From CBDBCK01 sp965203345 (GTDB lineage Bacteria; Chloroflexota; Dehalococcoidia; Lucifugimonadales; Lucifugimonadaceae), in contig CBDBCK010000028.1 of the NCBI GenBank assembly GCA_965203345.1, positions 744,001 through 808,000 on the forward strand: 64,000 bases of DNA, given 5' to 3'. This document shows positions 43,822-52,548 of the stretch, piece by piece; the first letter of the stretch is position 1, and each line of letters opens with the position of its first letter. The notes below the pieces were generated by a model that was not told the DNA's origin, made no database searches, and saw nothing but the letters and a program-made list of their open reading frames with translations. Position numbers and translations under genes: made by a program.

Positions 43822-44604
43822 ATGCCAGTTGTAGAGTCATATTCGCCTGGTTCCCCATCATGGGTAGATCTAGCCACAACCGACGGTGAAGGCGCAAAGA
43901 AGTTTTATACTTCCCTTTTTGGTTGGGGGCATGCCGATAATCCCGTAGTGCCTGATATGGTTTATACGATGTATGACAAAGGGGGTAAGTCGGTGGCTGC
44001 CTCTTTTCAAAAAAACCCTTCAATGGGAATGGGCGATCAACCACCTTGCTGGCAGATATACTTCACGGTTGACAATTTAGAAGCAGCGATAAAACGGGTG
44101 GAAGGATCGAAAGGCAAGGTATTGATGGGCCCTAGTGATGTGTTTGACGCGGGACGCATGGCAGTCGCTCAAGACCCTCAGAACGCTGTTTTTATGCTTT
44201 GGGAGCCTAAGAAACATATAGGGGCAGAGGTGGTAGAAGAGAGCGGTGCGATATTTCATGTAGAGCTAGCAACTACTAACCTTGAAGCTGCCGTGGAGTT
44301 TTATAAGGCCGTACTGCCGTCCGAGGCAGAGAAAGACCCTGATTCTGCTCCCGGTATGGATTACATCCTGTTGAAGTTTGACGGCAGGTCAAAGGCAGGT
44401 ATCCGGGGTATGATGCCAGAAGAAGGTGGTATGCCCCCTTATTGGGCGGTTTACTTTGGGGTGGACGATATAAATGTCTCTACTGCAAAGGTGAAAGAAC
44501 TAAGCGGCAAAGTTGTAGTCCCGCCTACTAAGATCCCTCCGGGTTCTTTCAGCGGGGTCATGGATCCTCAGGGAGTCTATTTCTTACTGTTCCAGCCCCA
44601 ATGA
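43822..44604 (+). CDS. Two-domain VOC-superfamily protein, tandem copy 2
   Basis: 260 residues, colinear with copy 1 without gaps and differing at scattered sites, for example GHADNPVVPD against DYTDNPVGPD. Both VOC domains are complete. AAGGAG precedes the ATG. The preceding 212-base spacer is shared with the spacer before copy 3, so each gene probably has the same local signals. Substitutions spread over both domains suggest duplication some time ago and retained function. Confidence 0.9.
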   Translation: MPVVESYSPGSPSWVDLATTDGEGAKKFYTSLFGWGHADNPVVPDMVYTMYDKGGKSVAASFQKNPSMGMGDQPPCWQIYFTVDNLEAAIKRVEGSKGKVLMGPSDVFDAGRMAVAQDPQNAVFMLWEPKKHIGAEVVEESGAIFHVELATTNLEAAVEFYKAVLPSEAEKDPDSAPGMDYILLKFDGRSKAGIRGMMPEEGGMPPYWAVYFGVDDINVSTAKVKELSGKVVVPPTKIPPGSFSGVMDPQGVYFLLFQPQ

Positions 44605-44828
44605 CCGGCACATTTACTTAGGGATTGGTCTTCAAACTGGTGTTAGGACGGTGTACCCTACGGAGACGGGAGTGAAAGTGTACCAAATCGGTGCCTTTTA
44701 GACTATAATGAATTACAACTTGAAATCCTCTCTCCTCGGAAGGGATTATAAGGATCAGGGAATCTCAGTGAGGTTTGAACTGCCGGAATTACCCTTATCA
44801 AGCAAATTTCAAACTTAAGGAGGTTATT

Positions 44829-45617
44829 ATGTCAGTTGTACAATCACATTCGCCTGGCTCTCCATCATGGGCAGATCTAGCCACGACCGACGGTGAAGGC
44901 GCGAAGAAGTTTTATACTTCCCTTTTTGGCTGGGAGTATTCCGATACAGCGCCGATGGATATGGTCTATACGATGTACAACAAGGGCGGTAAGTCGGTAG
45001 CTGGGTCTTTTCAGAGGGACCCTTCAATGGGGATGAGCGATCAACCACCTTGTTGGCAGCTCTATTTCATGACGGACAACTTGGAAGAAACGCTGGAAAG
45101 GGTGAATGGATTGAATGGCAAGGTAGTGCAGGATCCCTTTGAAGTGCCTGACGCAGGGCGCTCCGCGGTTGCTCAGGATCCTCAGAACGCCGTTTTTATG
45201 CTTTGGGAGCCTAAAAACCACATAGGAGTGGAAAGGGTGGAAGAAGCAGGAGCCATCTCTTGGACGGAGCTCGCGACTACTGACAGCATAGAAGCAGTGC
45301 AATTTTATAAGTCCGTCTTGCAGTGCGGCGCAGAGAAAGACCCAAATTCCCCTCCGGATTCCTCTATGGACTACACGATGTTGAAGTTCAATGGTCAACC
45401 AAAGTCTGGTATCCGTAATATGACATCAGACGAGAGCGGTATGTCCCCTTATTGGTCAGTTATCTTTGGGGTGGACGATATAAATGCCTCGACCGCCAAG
45501 GTGCAAGAACTAGGTGGCAAAGTTGTTTTCCCGCCTACTACTAGCCCTTATGGTCATTTCAGCGCAGTCATGGATCCTCAAGGAGCCTACCTCCAACTGC
45601 TCCAGCCCGCAGGCTAA
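44829..45617 (+). CDS. Two-domain VOC-superfamily protein, tandem copy 3
   Basis: 262 residues from the ATG at 44829, preceded by AAGGAGG; the frame is open to 44775 but that start has no site. It is the most divergent copy: a two-residue deletion in the first domain (SDTAPMDMVY), a four-residue insertion near residue 180 (NSPPDSSMDY) and a changed C-terminus, QLLQPAG. The domain order and boundaries are kept. Ligand specificity may have changed from copies 1 and 2. Confidence 0.9.
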   Translation: MSVVQSHSPGSPSWADLATTDGEGAKKFYTSLFGWEYSDTAPMDMVYTMYNKGGKSVAGSFQRDPSMGMSDQPPCWQLYFMTDNLEETLERVNGLNGKVVQDPFEVPDAGRSAVAQDPQNAVFMLWEPKNHIGVERVEEAGAISWTELATTDSIEAVQFYKSVLQCGAEKDPNSPPDSSMDYTMLKFNGQPKSGIRNMTSDESGMSPYWSVIFGVDDINASTAKVQELGGKVVFPPTTSPYGHFSAVMDPQGAYLQLLQPAG

Positions 45618-45903
45618 CTTCCAAATACAGGGGTGACGTTGTCGGGCGGGCAGCTTTCGGCAATGCCATCTCATTCGTCTGATCATCAACATGGCGACTG
45701 GCAGCTGGATATGCGCGAGGCGACAGCTCATTTACCCGATGAAACGGGTGAACCTGAACTGTTAAGCTAGATAGACTTGCTAAATCAGTAAACTATGTTG
45801 AGAGATTGAAGTTACAGAGAAATTGCGAACAGACCTCGCTAATGCCTCTCCAACTTAATGTCTAGGACTTAGGCGCTCTGTACGAGATCATGCGCTGAGT
45901 GTA

Positions 45904-47109
45904 TTACGCTGTATCTATAACCAACGGTTCTTCTTGCGGTGGCGTTGTGATGATGGGACCATTGGCCGATGTGTAGACGTCCATCTCCGAACGGACCCCG
46001 AAGCCAGGCAGATAGACACCTGGCTCTATGGTTACTCCCACTCCCTCAATAAGCGATCTTGTGTCGTGCGTCTCCCAATCGTCAAGGTTGACACCGTTTG
46101 AGTGAACCTCAGCTCCTAGGCTGTGTCCCAACCGATGTACAAAGAACTCACCATATCCTGCTTTGCCTATGACTTGCCGTGCTGCTCTGTCCACCTCCCA
46201 CCCTTCAAGCCGTTTCCCTGTGTTCCACGCTCGCTCGATCAGTTCGAACGCCGCGTCTCTACCTGCGCGCACAGCCTCAAACACCCGTTGATGTTCAGGT
46301 TCAGGCGGTCCCCCCAAGCTCGCCACCCACGTTATGTCTGCATAAATCGCAGGTTCTCCTGACTCCGTTTTACTCTCTCGTGCCGCCCAGAGGTCTATAA
46401 GTAGCCAGCCTCTGCGGCGAATAGTGGCCGCAGATGAGGGTTTAGGGTCATAGTGCGGGTCTGAAGAGTGGGCATTGAAAGCTACTACTGGACCTTCATT
46501 GAAGGTCATACCTGCCTGTCGAAACTTGCCTCGTATGAACTCGGCTACGTCGTGCTCTGTCAGCTGCCATCGCACATTCTCGCCTACAAAGCGGAATGCC
46601 TCTCTGACTATGCGCGTTGTTGCATCTGCTGCAAAATGGTGTGACTCCAGCTGCTCTGGGCTCCATCTTTCAGAAGCGTACTGTATGACATCGCCACTAG
46701 GTACCACCTCTGCGCCGAAAGATCGCGCCAGCTCCACCGTTCCGGCGTCCACTCTGCCCACTCTTGGTAACTCGTACATTGGTGAGTAGTCCATAGCGAG
46801 TCTTATGGAACCTGATGCTGTAGGTCGACACAACTGTACGACTTTTTCGAGAGCGGTCACCATCTCCCTTCGGTTCGCGTAAACCTCTATCTTAGGTCCG
46901 CTCGGAGGGAACCTTCCTGCGTCTACGCTGTGTGACAACAGTCTAGGTTCGTCTCGTGACGGTATGATAAGCCAGACCGGCCGAGTTAGATGCTCTACTC
47001 GTGAACGGAGCACCTGCTCAAATATTGGGTTTGAATACCTGTAGTCCCGTGTAAGCCAACCGTCAATTCGACTATCCACCATAAATCTCTGAGCGGCTTC
47101 TATGCTCAT
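45904..47109 (-). CDS. M24-family metallopeptidase (Xaa-Pro aminopeptidase-like)
   Basis: 401 codons from the ATG at 47109, which lies two bases after the stop of the MocA-like gene; the frame is open to 47214 but that part overlaps the neighbour. The pita-bread fold follows an N-terminal creatinase-like domain. Metal ligands: two Asp in LLIDLWAA and YADITW, His in HRLGHSLG, Glu in TIEPGVY and Glu in VRSEMDVY. The two Asp are 18 residues apart, where 10 is usual, because of an inserted charged loop. It may be a dipeptidase, a prolidase or a non-peptidase relative such as creatinase. It is probably co-transcribed with the molybdenum cofactor genes. Confidence 0.85.
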   Translation of the reverse strand: MSIEAAQRFMVDSRIDGWLTRDYRYSNPIFEQVLRSRVEHLTRPVWLIIPSRDEPRLLSHSVDAGRFPPSGPKIEVYANRREMVTALEKVVQLCRPTASGSIRLAMDYSPMYELPRVGRVDAGTVELARSFGAEVVPSGDVIQYASERWSPEQLESHHFAADATTRIVREAFRFVGENVRWQLTEHDVAEFIRGKFRQAGMTFNEGPVVAFNAHSSDPHYDPKPSSAATIRRRGWLLIDLWAARESKTESGEPAIYADITWVASLGGPPEPEHQRVFEAVRAGRDAAFELIERAWNTGKRLEGWEVDRAARQVIGKAGYGEFFVHRLGHSLGAEVHSNGVNLDDWETHDTRSLIEGVGVTIEPGVYLPGFGVRSEMDVYTSANGPIITTPPQEEPLVIDTA

Positions 47110-47111
47110 CG

Positions 47112-47726
47112 TCAAAGCGAAAGTTCCATCTCCAGCGCGGGATATTGGGACACGGCGTTCTGGTACTCTTCCGGTGTGTTGATGTCCAGCCGAATCAGGG
47201 ACGACTCTACGCAAACCTCATTTATACAGTCTTCATGGCGGCGTATAACTTGCCTTATCCCTTCGGTTTTGTCCTGAACCATCGCCAGCTCCTCTGCTAG
47301 TGCACCGTCGAATAGCACGGGATGCCCGCCTCCTTCTGACGACCGTAGGATGGTTATCAAAGCAGATGCCCTTTTATGCGAAGTTAGCGCGTGGGCGATG
47401 AGGCGGCTAGGTCTTGGCTGATCCACCGCCAGCAGTATTACAACGTCCGTATCGCGAGGTAGGGCGGAGGCACCGGTACGAACCGACGATGCTTTTCCCG
47501 AAGCGAAGTAAGGATTATGCTTCACGCGTACATTCGGAATTTGTAGCAGAGGCACGAGCTGGTTTACGTTAGCTCCTGTTACCACTATCACCTCGTTTGC
47601 ACCTCCTTCAAGCAGAGATGCGATTTGATTCTCAAGCAGGGTTCCGTTTTTCCAAGGTAATAGAGGCTTGGGCTGTTTCATGCGCCGCGACTCTCCTGCC
47701 GATAGAAGGATGGCAGAGATGGTCAA
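47112..47726 (-). CDS. MocA-like molybdenum cofactor nucleotidyltransferase (MobA/NTP_transf_3)
   Basis: 204 residues. The nucleotide-binding N-terminus, AILLSAGESRRMKQPKPLLP, follows the L-A/S-A-G-x-S-x-R-M-x-x-x-K pattern. VVILLAVDQPRPS holds the metal-binding Asp, and GGHPVLFD is the MocA-type motif. MocA attaches CMP to molybdopterin to make MCD for xanthine dehydrogenase or CO dehydrogenase type enzymes. The ATGA overlap with xdhC-like supports that assignment over MobA. No molybdenum hydroxylase gene is in the window. Confidence 0.88.
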   Translation of the reverse strand: MTISAILLSAGESRRMKQPKPLLPWKNGTLLENQIASLLEGGANEVIVVTGANVNQLVPLLQIPNVRVKHNPYFASGKASSVRTGASALPRDTDVVILLAVDQPRPSRLIAHALTSHKRASALITILRSSEGGGHPVLFDGALAEELAMVQDKTEGIRQVIRRHEDCINEVCVESSLIRLDINTPEEYQNAVSQYPALEMELSL

Positions 47727-48892
47727 TTGTGTGAAATTGCGGCCGTTCTCTGTGGCTTTCTGGCCCGATCTTGTGCCTTTTTGAGCAGGTTTTCTCCCAG
47801 GGTTAGAGGTCCGCCTTTCCCACCCAAGCGAAATGCTAGTATTTCGGCGACGATGCTGATAGCTATCTCCTCTGGAGTCCGACCTCCTACATCCAGGCCT
47901 ATAGGAGACTTAACGCGTCTAAGTTCATCTATAGGAATACCCCGTCGCAACAGCTCTTCAAACACAAGGATTGTCTTGCGGCGGCTACCGAGCAGACCTA
48001 CGTAAGAAGCAGGAGTATGCAACGCAGCCTCCGTAGCGTCCGTATCATGCCGGTGTCCGCGGGTCGCTATCACTATGAACGAATTGGGGGTTACGTTCAT
48101 GCCGCCGAAGCCGTTTTTGTATTCGCCGGTCTGAACCATGTACGCTTCGGGGAACCTCTCTCGGTTTGCAAACTCCTCTCTATCATCAAAGACGGAGAAG
48201 CGCATGCCAACCAGTTTACTTGCGGCGGCTATCGCCTTGCTGACGTGACCTCCTCCTGCCACCACCACTGTGGGTGGGGTGGTAAACGTTTCAACGAAGT
48301 ATTCACAGCCCACGGCAGAGTCTTCAACGTATTCACTCTTTCCCATGGCCATGAGCTCGTGGGCCTTTCTCATGGCTCGCCTGTCAAGCTCAGAATCTCC
48401 TAATCCGCCCATCGTATCCCCGTTTTCTCTCACCAGCATAGAACGTCCTATATGGAGCTCTGTATCCTTTGCACCGTTATCGCGCTTACCGGCGACGACT
48501 ATCAAGACTATAGCAACCGGAGATCCTCCATGATAGGCTGCAAACGCCTCATGTGCAAACCGTTCAGAGGCACTAGTGACGGGTACCTGGTCTATGAGGA
48601 AGCGCATAGTACCGCCGCAGACCAATCCGTCTTGCGCTGCCAACTCTTCGTTAAGGGCGTAATCTTTGACCTCTGCACTTCCGCCTCTCTGTAAAAGTTG
48701 TCTTGCCGCGAACCATATATCCCCCTCCACGCATCCACCACCCAACGTGCCGACGCCGCTTCCATCCGCCTTCACCAAGAGTTTTGCGCCAGCTTTCTGC
48801 GGGGTTGATCCCCAAGTTTTGACCACAGTTGCCAACACGGCGTCCCTCTTGGCTTTTGTCTCTTCAATTATCGCTGCAAATACGGGCTCCAT
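47723..48892 (-). CDS. XdhC/CoxF-family molybdenum cofactor insertion protein
   Basis: 389 residues. The N-terminal XdhC_CoxI domain has GSTPQKAGAKLLV, GTLGGGCVEGDI and LVCGGTMRF with conserved cysteines. The C-terminal XdhC Rossmann domain has VVVAGGGHVSKAIA, VFDDREEFANRERFP and YVGLLGSRRK. Family members bind the sulfurated molybdenum cofactor and load it into xanthine dehydrogenase or aerobic CO dehydrogenase. Its stop overlaps the start of the MocA-like gene. The client enzyme must be elsewhere in the genome. Confidence 0.93.
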   Translation of the reverse strand: MEPVFAAIIEETKAKRDAVLATVVKTWGSTPQKAGAKLLVKADGSGVGTLGGGCVEGDIWFAARQLLQRGGSAEVKDYALNEELAAQDGLVCGGTMRFLIDQVPVTSASERFAHEAFAAYHGGSPVAIVLIVVAGKRDNGAKDTELHIGRSMLVRENGDTMGGLGDSELDRRAMRKAHELMAMGKSEYVEDSAVGCEYFVETFTTPPTVVVAGGGHVSKAIAAASKLVGMRFSVFDDREEFANRERFPEAYMVQTGEYKNGFGGMNVTPNSFIVIATRGHRHDTDATEAALHTPASYVGLLGSRRKTILVFEELLRRGIPIDELRRVKSPIGLDVGGRTPEEIAISIVAEILAFRLGGKGGPLTLGENLLKKAQDRARKPQRTAAISHN

Positions 48893-48943
48893 ATCAATCT
48901 CAGATAATACCTGAACCGGCTTGCCTAAGGCTCGCGGTCCAGT

Positions 48944-50056
48944 TTAACGGGCACTCATCTCCTGCACGGCTCGTAAATAGCTCATCACCCTCATCCTATC
49001 CACCATTCCCTCCAGCTTTCCTTCGGGGGAGCAAACAGGCACCTGGTGCACGTTCCTTTCAACCATTATGCGGAAAGCGTCTATAAGTTCGCTGTTTGGT
49101 TTGACCGTCTCCACGTCCCGAGTCATTATCTGTTCGATCGTTCCAGTCTCCCATTCCTCGTGCTTCAATTTCCGAGTGTCTATCAACGAGACTATACCGA
49201 TCATCTTCTCTCCATCACATACTATGGCGGCGCGTATGCTTTCCTTTATGAACACGTCTTCCATCAGCTGTTTTACCGTTATAGACTTCTCCACTCTCCG
49301 GATATTTCCGTCCATTACGCGTGACACAAGTACACCCGCAAGAGCTTGTCTAGTCTCCTGGTCTCTCTTGACCGCTCCCGCCGATGATATGAGGAACCAC
49401 CCTATAAAAGCGAGCCAAAGCCCTGAAAACACATCACCTCTCCATATGGCTATTATCGCTCCCGCGGCGACGATAGCCCAACCTATGAGCTGGCCCGCCG
49501 TTCCAGCGATGTTAGTCGCACGTTTGACATCCGAAGTGGCGTCCCATATTATGGCGCGCAGCACCCTGCCTCCATCTAGCGGCATACCCGGTAGAAGGTT
49601 GAACACCGCTACAACGATGTTCACTATACCTATCTGAAACAGTAAAACGTCCCAAAAAGTGCCATTAATTGTAGCTAAGCTCCCCAGCAGACAAGCCCCA
49701 CCTAGTACCCCGCTTGTGAGTGGTCCAACTATCGCTATGGAAAACTCTTCTCCTGCGTTCTCGCTCTCTCTGGCAAGGTTACTAACACCACCCAGCATAA
49801 ACAGGGTTATACCCTTCACTTCTATTCCGTGTCGTTTCGCCATCAATGCGTGGGCCATCTCGTGAATCAGTATTGAGGTGAATATAAGGAGTGCTCCCAT
49901 TATCCCCGCGACCCATTCCTGCCAGGTGCTCCAACCATATTGACGGAATACGCCCGTTGCTAGAGTGATCGTCAGCACAGCAGCGATTATAAGCCAGCTG
50001 AAATGTATGCCGACGTTTATGCCGGCTAATCTAAAAAGGTTGATTGAAGAACGCAT
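48944..50056 (-). CDS. Site-2 protease (M50) family membrane metalloprotease with CBS domains
   Basis: 370 residues. Six or so membrane helices in the first 230 residues contain the zinc motif HEMAH (65-69) and the third ligand in NLLPGMPLDGGR (Asp161). Two CBS domains follow (about 245-365: VMDGNIRRVEKSITVKQLM and IMTRDVETVKPN, with V-P-V-C between). This is the SpoIVFB-like/Rip3 architecture, in which the CBS pair may sense nucleotides and control intramembrane cleavage of a regulator or signal peptide. The target is unknown. It lies 51 bases upstream of the xdhC-like gene on the same strand. Confidence 0.93.
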   Translation of the reverse strand: MRSSINLFRLAGINVGIHFSWLIIAAVLTITLATGVFRQYGWSTWQEWVAGIMGALLIFTSILIHEMAHALMAKRHGIEVKGITLFMLGGVSNLARESENAGEEFSIAIVGPLTSGVLGGACLLGSLATINGTFWDVLLFQIGIVNIVVAVFNLLPGMPLDGGRVLRAIIWDATSDVKRATNIAGTAGQLIGWAIVAAGAIIAIWRGDVFSGLWLAFIGWFLISSAGAVKRDQETRQALAGVLVSRVMDGNIRRVEKSITVKQLMEDVFIKESIRAAIVCDGEKMIGIVSLIDTRKLKHEEWETGTIEQIMTRDVETVKPNSELIDAFRIMVERNVHQVPVCSPEGKLEGMVDRMRVMSYLRAVQEMSAR

Positions 50057-50287
50057 AATCCAGTCTCAGCGGTTATAGGCCGGGAAGCAAAATTCCAGAA
50101 TTCCGGCCCAGAATTCCGGCGTGGTTATTTATTTAATTATAATACGTGATGTGCGCCAAATCTTGGGCATCTTTTGTCATTTACCTAGCAGATGTTTTCT
50201 TTGCCAAATGGGTATAAAAATCGTTTCCCGTAAGCTCCAAAACGGATGAGGCTACGTTTACAGACGCGTCCCAGCCCCGCGGAGGCG

Positions 50288-51388
50288 TTACTGCACGCGC
50301 CATTCCTCTAGAGAGTCCCATAAGGGTTCAAGTCCTAGTCCAGGACGGTCCGGAGCGTACACATAACCGTCTTCTATGCGCAGTTCGTGCTTCCATACCT
50401 TCCCATGCATTGGGTTGACCGTGTCGCGATAGTACTCCAGTATCAAACCGTTAGGTATAGCTGCTACTAAGTGTATATGAGCCTCTTGAGCACCGTGCGG
50501 AGCTACGTCCATGTCGTGTGCTTGCGCTAAAGCTGCTACCTTCATAAACTCTGTAACACCACCAAGTATTAAGGCGTCGGGCTGTAGTATGTCCACGACT
50601 CGCCTCTCTATCATGTCTCTGAAACCGTAGCGCGTGTATTCATTTTCCCCGGCTGCTACTGGGATTGACGTTGCCCTTGTTATCTCCCGTTGCCCTGCGT
50701 AGTCGTCTGGCTCGACTGGCTCCTCAAACCAGAACAGGTCGTACTTCTCCGTCTTGCGTGCGAACTCGATAGCTTGGTAGTGCCGGTAAGCATTGTTAGC
50801 GTCAACCATCAGCCTTACGTTGGGGCCTATCGCCTCTCGGCATATCCTCACCCGTTCTACATCTTCGTTTATCGGGACGGCGCCTACCTTTATCTTAACT
50901 GCTCGCGCTCCTAATGATACGTTCGCCTCCATCTCCGCCGCCAGCTCATCCAATCCTTTACCTTCCTCGTAGTAGCCGCCAGCTATGTAAGTGTCTACCT
51001 TCTCTTGAAACCCGCCCAACATCTTCCAAAGAGGCAGATTCGCGACCTTGCCTTTTATATCCCACAGAGCCAGGTCTATACCGCTGATTACCCTTGTGGA
51101 AACACCTCTCCTTCCGACCAGCTTCGGACGCCACATCTCGTGCCATAGCCTTTCGTTGTCCAGAGGATCTTTGTCTATTAGCGCCTTCCTGAAGTGGGAT
51201 ACGAACGCCTTACCTATATCGGGCGTGGTTTCAACTCCCGCAGAAATGCCTATCCCCTGCACCTCTTCATCGTCTGTGTCTATTACCACTATGTTCAGCA
51301 GGTTGTGGGTGTAAGTGTAAAGTCCGTTCGTTATGGGCTTCTGCCGCGGCCATTTGAACATTTCCAACCTTATATCCGTGATTTTCAT
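50288..51388 (-). CDS. Enolase-superfamily enzyme, mandelate racemase/muconate lactonizing type (KxK)
   Basis: 366 residues from the ATG at 51388, preceded by AAAGGA; the frame is open to 51475 without a site. Active-site residues: K165 and K167 (AVKIKVG), metal ligands D196 (MVDANNAY), E222 (FWFEEPVEP) and E248 (AAGENEY), and H298 (APHGAQ) as opposite base. A Lys pair on one side and a His on the other fit a sugar-acid dehydratase or racemase of the MR subgroup. The substrate cannot be assigned. The upstream open frame overlaps the AlkD-like gene slightly, but the chosen start does not. Confidence 0.92.
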   Translation of the reverse strand: MKITDIRLEMFKWPRQKPITNGLYTYTHNLLNIVVIDTDDEEVQGIGISAGVETTPDIGKAFVSHFRKALIDKDPLDNERLWHEMWRPKLVGRRGVSTRVISGIDLALWDIKGKVANLPLWKMLGGFQEKVDTYIAGGYYEEGKGLDELAAEMEANVSLGARAVKIKVGAVPINEDVERVRICREAIGPNVRLMVDANNAYRHYQAIEFARKTEKYDLFWFEEPVEPDDYAGQREITRATSIPVAAGENEYTRYGFRDMIERRVVDILQPDALILGGVTEFMKVAALAQAHDMDVAPHGAQEAHIHLVAAIPNGLILEYYRDTVNPMHGKVWKHELRIEDGYVYAPDRPGLGLEPLWDSLEEWRVQ

Positions 51389-51458
51389 TTGGCTTCCTTT
51401 CGTATACGTCTTACGTGTGTGCGTCCGTCTAGAGTTTTTTTGGTCTTTGGGTGAGCTA

Positions 51459-52181
51459 CTAATCGGCCGCTTCACCTCGCAGGTATGCGAGCCTTTTCTT
51501 TTCCGGAAATTTCTCTATAGCGTAACGCAACATCACCCTTGGCATAGTGTGCAAGTGCCGATTTAGAAACTTATCTAATGCAGCTTCGTCCCGTTTACCC
51601 ACCTCTCGTAGCATCCAACCAGAAGCTTTCTGGATGAGGTCACGCTTGTCTGGAATAAGTTTCTCAGCCATAGTCAGGGTGTCTTCAAAGTCGCCTTGTC
51701 GTATGAAGTGTAGCGTAGATATCATAGCTATGCGTCTCTTCCACAAGTCCTCCTCTTCAAGCATCCTGTATAGCTGTCCCCGGTCACCGTCTATGAGGTA
51801 AGGTCCCACTATCTTGGGAGCAGACAGGTCTGTCATGTCCCAGCTGTCTACGTACTCTATATTTTCTATAAAGAGGCCAAAGATTCGGGAACGGACGTCG
51901 GCGTTTCCACGTTCGAACTGCAGCACCCAGATCAGCAGAGCCAATAGTCTGGCTTCATGCCATTCAGACTGAAGCAGCTTTATTACGGTCGTCTTGTCGG
52001 CTTTCTTATGCTTTTGTGCAAGCTTGCGCAGTTGAGGGATTCGTACGCCCAAGAAGCGATCGCCTTCTCCGTATTCACCCTTGCCCGTCTTGAAAAATCC
52101 CTTCAAAAAGTCGGCTTTCTCTTTGTCGCCCAAGGCGGTCAGTTCGTCCAGGATATCTCTCGTTTTGGCTGTATCTTTCAT
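51459..52181 (-). CDS. DNA alkylation repair protein, AlkD-like HEAT-repeat glycosylase
   Basis: 240 residues, almost all alpha-helical. The segment NIEYVDSWDMTDLSA contains the W-D pair of AlkD, with the catalytic Asp. LWKRRIAMIST and KASGWMLREVGKRD hold further conserved Trp/Arg residues that contact the lesion. AlkD excises bulky or cationic N3/N7-alkylated purines without base flipping. Length is normal. It stands alone, with a CAU tRNA divergent to it about 110 bases upstream. Confidence 0.9.
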   Translation of the reverse strand: MKDTAKTRDILDELTALGDKEKADFLKGFFKTGKGEYGEGDRFLGVRIPQLRKLAQKHKKADKTTVIKLLQSEWHEARLLALLIWVLQFERGNADVRSRIFGLFIENIEYVDSWDMTDLSAPKIVGPYLIDGDRGQLYRMLEEEDLWKRRIAMISTLHFIRQGDFEDTLTMAEKLIPDKRDLIQKASGWMLREVGKRDEAALDKFLNRHLHTMPRVMLRYAIEKFPEKKRLAYLRGEAAD

Positions 52182-52292
52182 AATCTTTTCTTCTCTTTCA
52201 GCGCGTAACGATTCATTTGGCTATGACGCGTTATAAGATAATCTAACATGCATGTAGCGCTTAGCACTTTCGCGGTTACAATATCAACAGTG

Positions 52293-52367
52293 GGGCCCTT
52301 AGCTCAGCGGTAGAGCAGGCGGCTCATAACCGCTCGGTCGTAGGTTCGAGTCCTGCAGGGCCCACCA
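52293..52367 (+). tRNA. tRNA with CAU anticodon, probably tRNA-Ile2 (lysidine-modified), possibly elongator Met
   Basis: Full cloverleaf: acceptor stem GGGCCCT/AGGGCCC, D-stem GCTC/GAGC, anticodon loop CTCATAA, T-arm GTAGG-TTCGAGT-CCTGC, and an encoded CCA. A paired G1-C72 excludes the initiator tRNA. The body (CTTAGCTCAG, AGCAGGCGGCTCATAACCGC, then GGTCG) is closer to the E. coli and B. subtilis Ile2 tRNAs I recall than to their elongator Met tRNAs, which would make it a TilS substrate. TilS is not in the window. Confidence 0.9.
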
Positions 52368-52548
52368 TCCTCACCCTTTGTATATGCATAATCTCACAAG
52401 CCGGATCATGCATCTCTGGTTTCATCATAAGTTGCGTTCTTCCCTTGAATAGGTACAGGTAAACTTGAAGTGTCACCAAGTACGCTGAATCTTAACGAAA
52501 CCCTCAAGGTCGCCCATTGAGATCGCATGTAATTAGAGATGAAATACT

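Larger units (their letters stand above)
42827..45617 (+). repeat. Three tandem copies of a ~1 kb unit, each a two-domain VOC gene plus its leader
   Basis: The three genes at 42827, 43822 and 44829 are strongly similar in coding sequence. The spacers before copies 2 and 3 also match: both contain AAGTGTACCAAATCGGT, GAAATCCTCTCTCC, AAGGATCAG, and finally CAAGCAAATTTCAAACTTAAGGAG. The repeat period is about 1000 bases. The leader of copy 1 keeps only the last part (TTTAAGGAG). Confidence 0.9.

Noticed and set aside
50080..50130. Two close GAATTCCGGC words as a functional palindrome
   Set aside because: CAGAATTCCGGC occurs twice between two genes, but there is no stable hairpin with a T-run and no larger repeat; it looks incidental.
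52293..52367. Initiator tRNA-fMet
   Set aside because: The acceptor stem pairs G1 with C72 and the anticodon stem lacks three consecutive G-C pairs typical of initiators.
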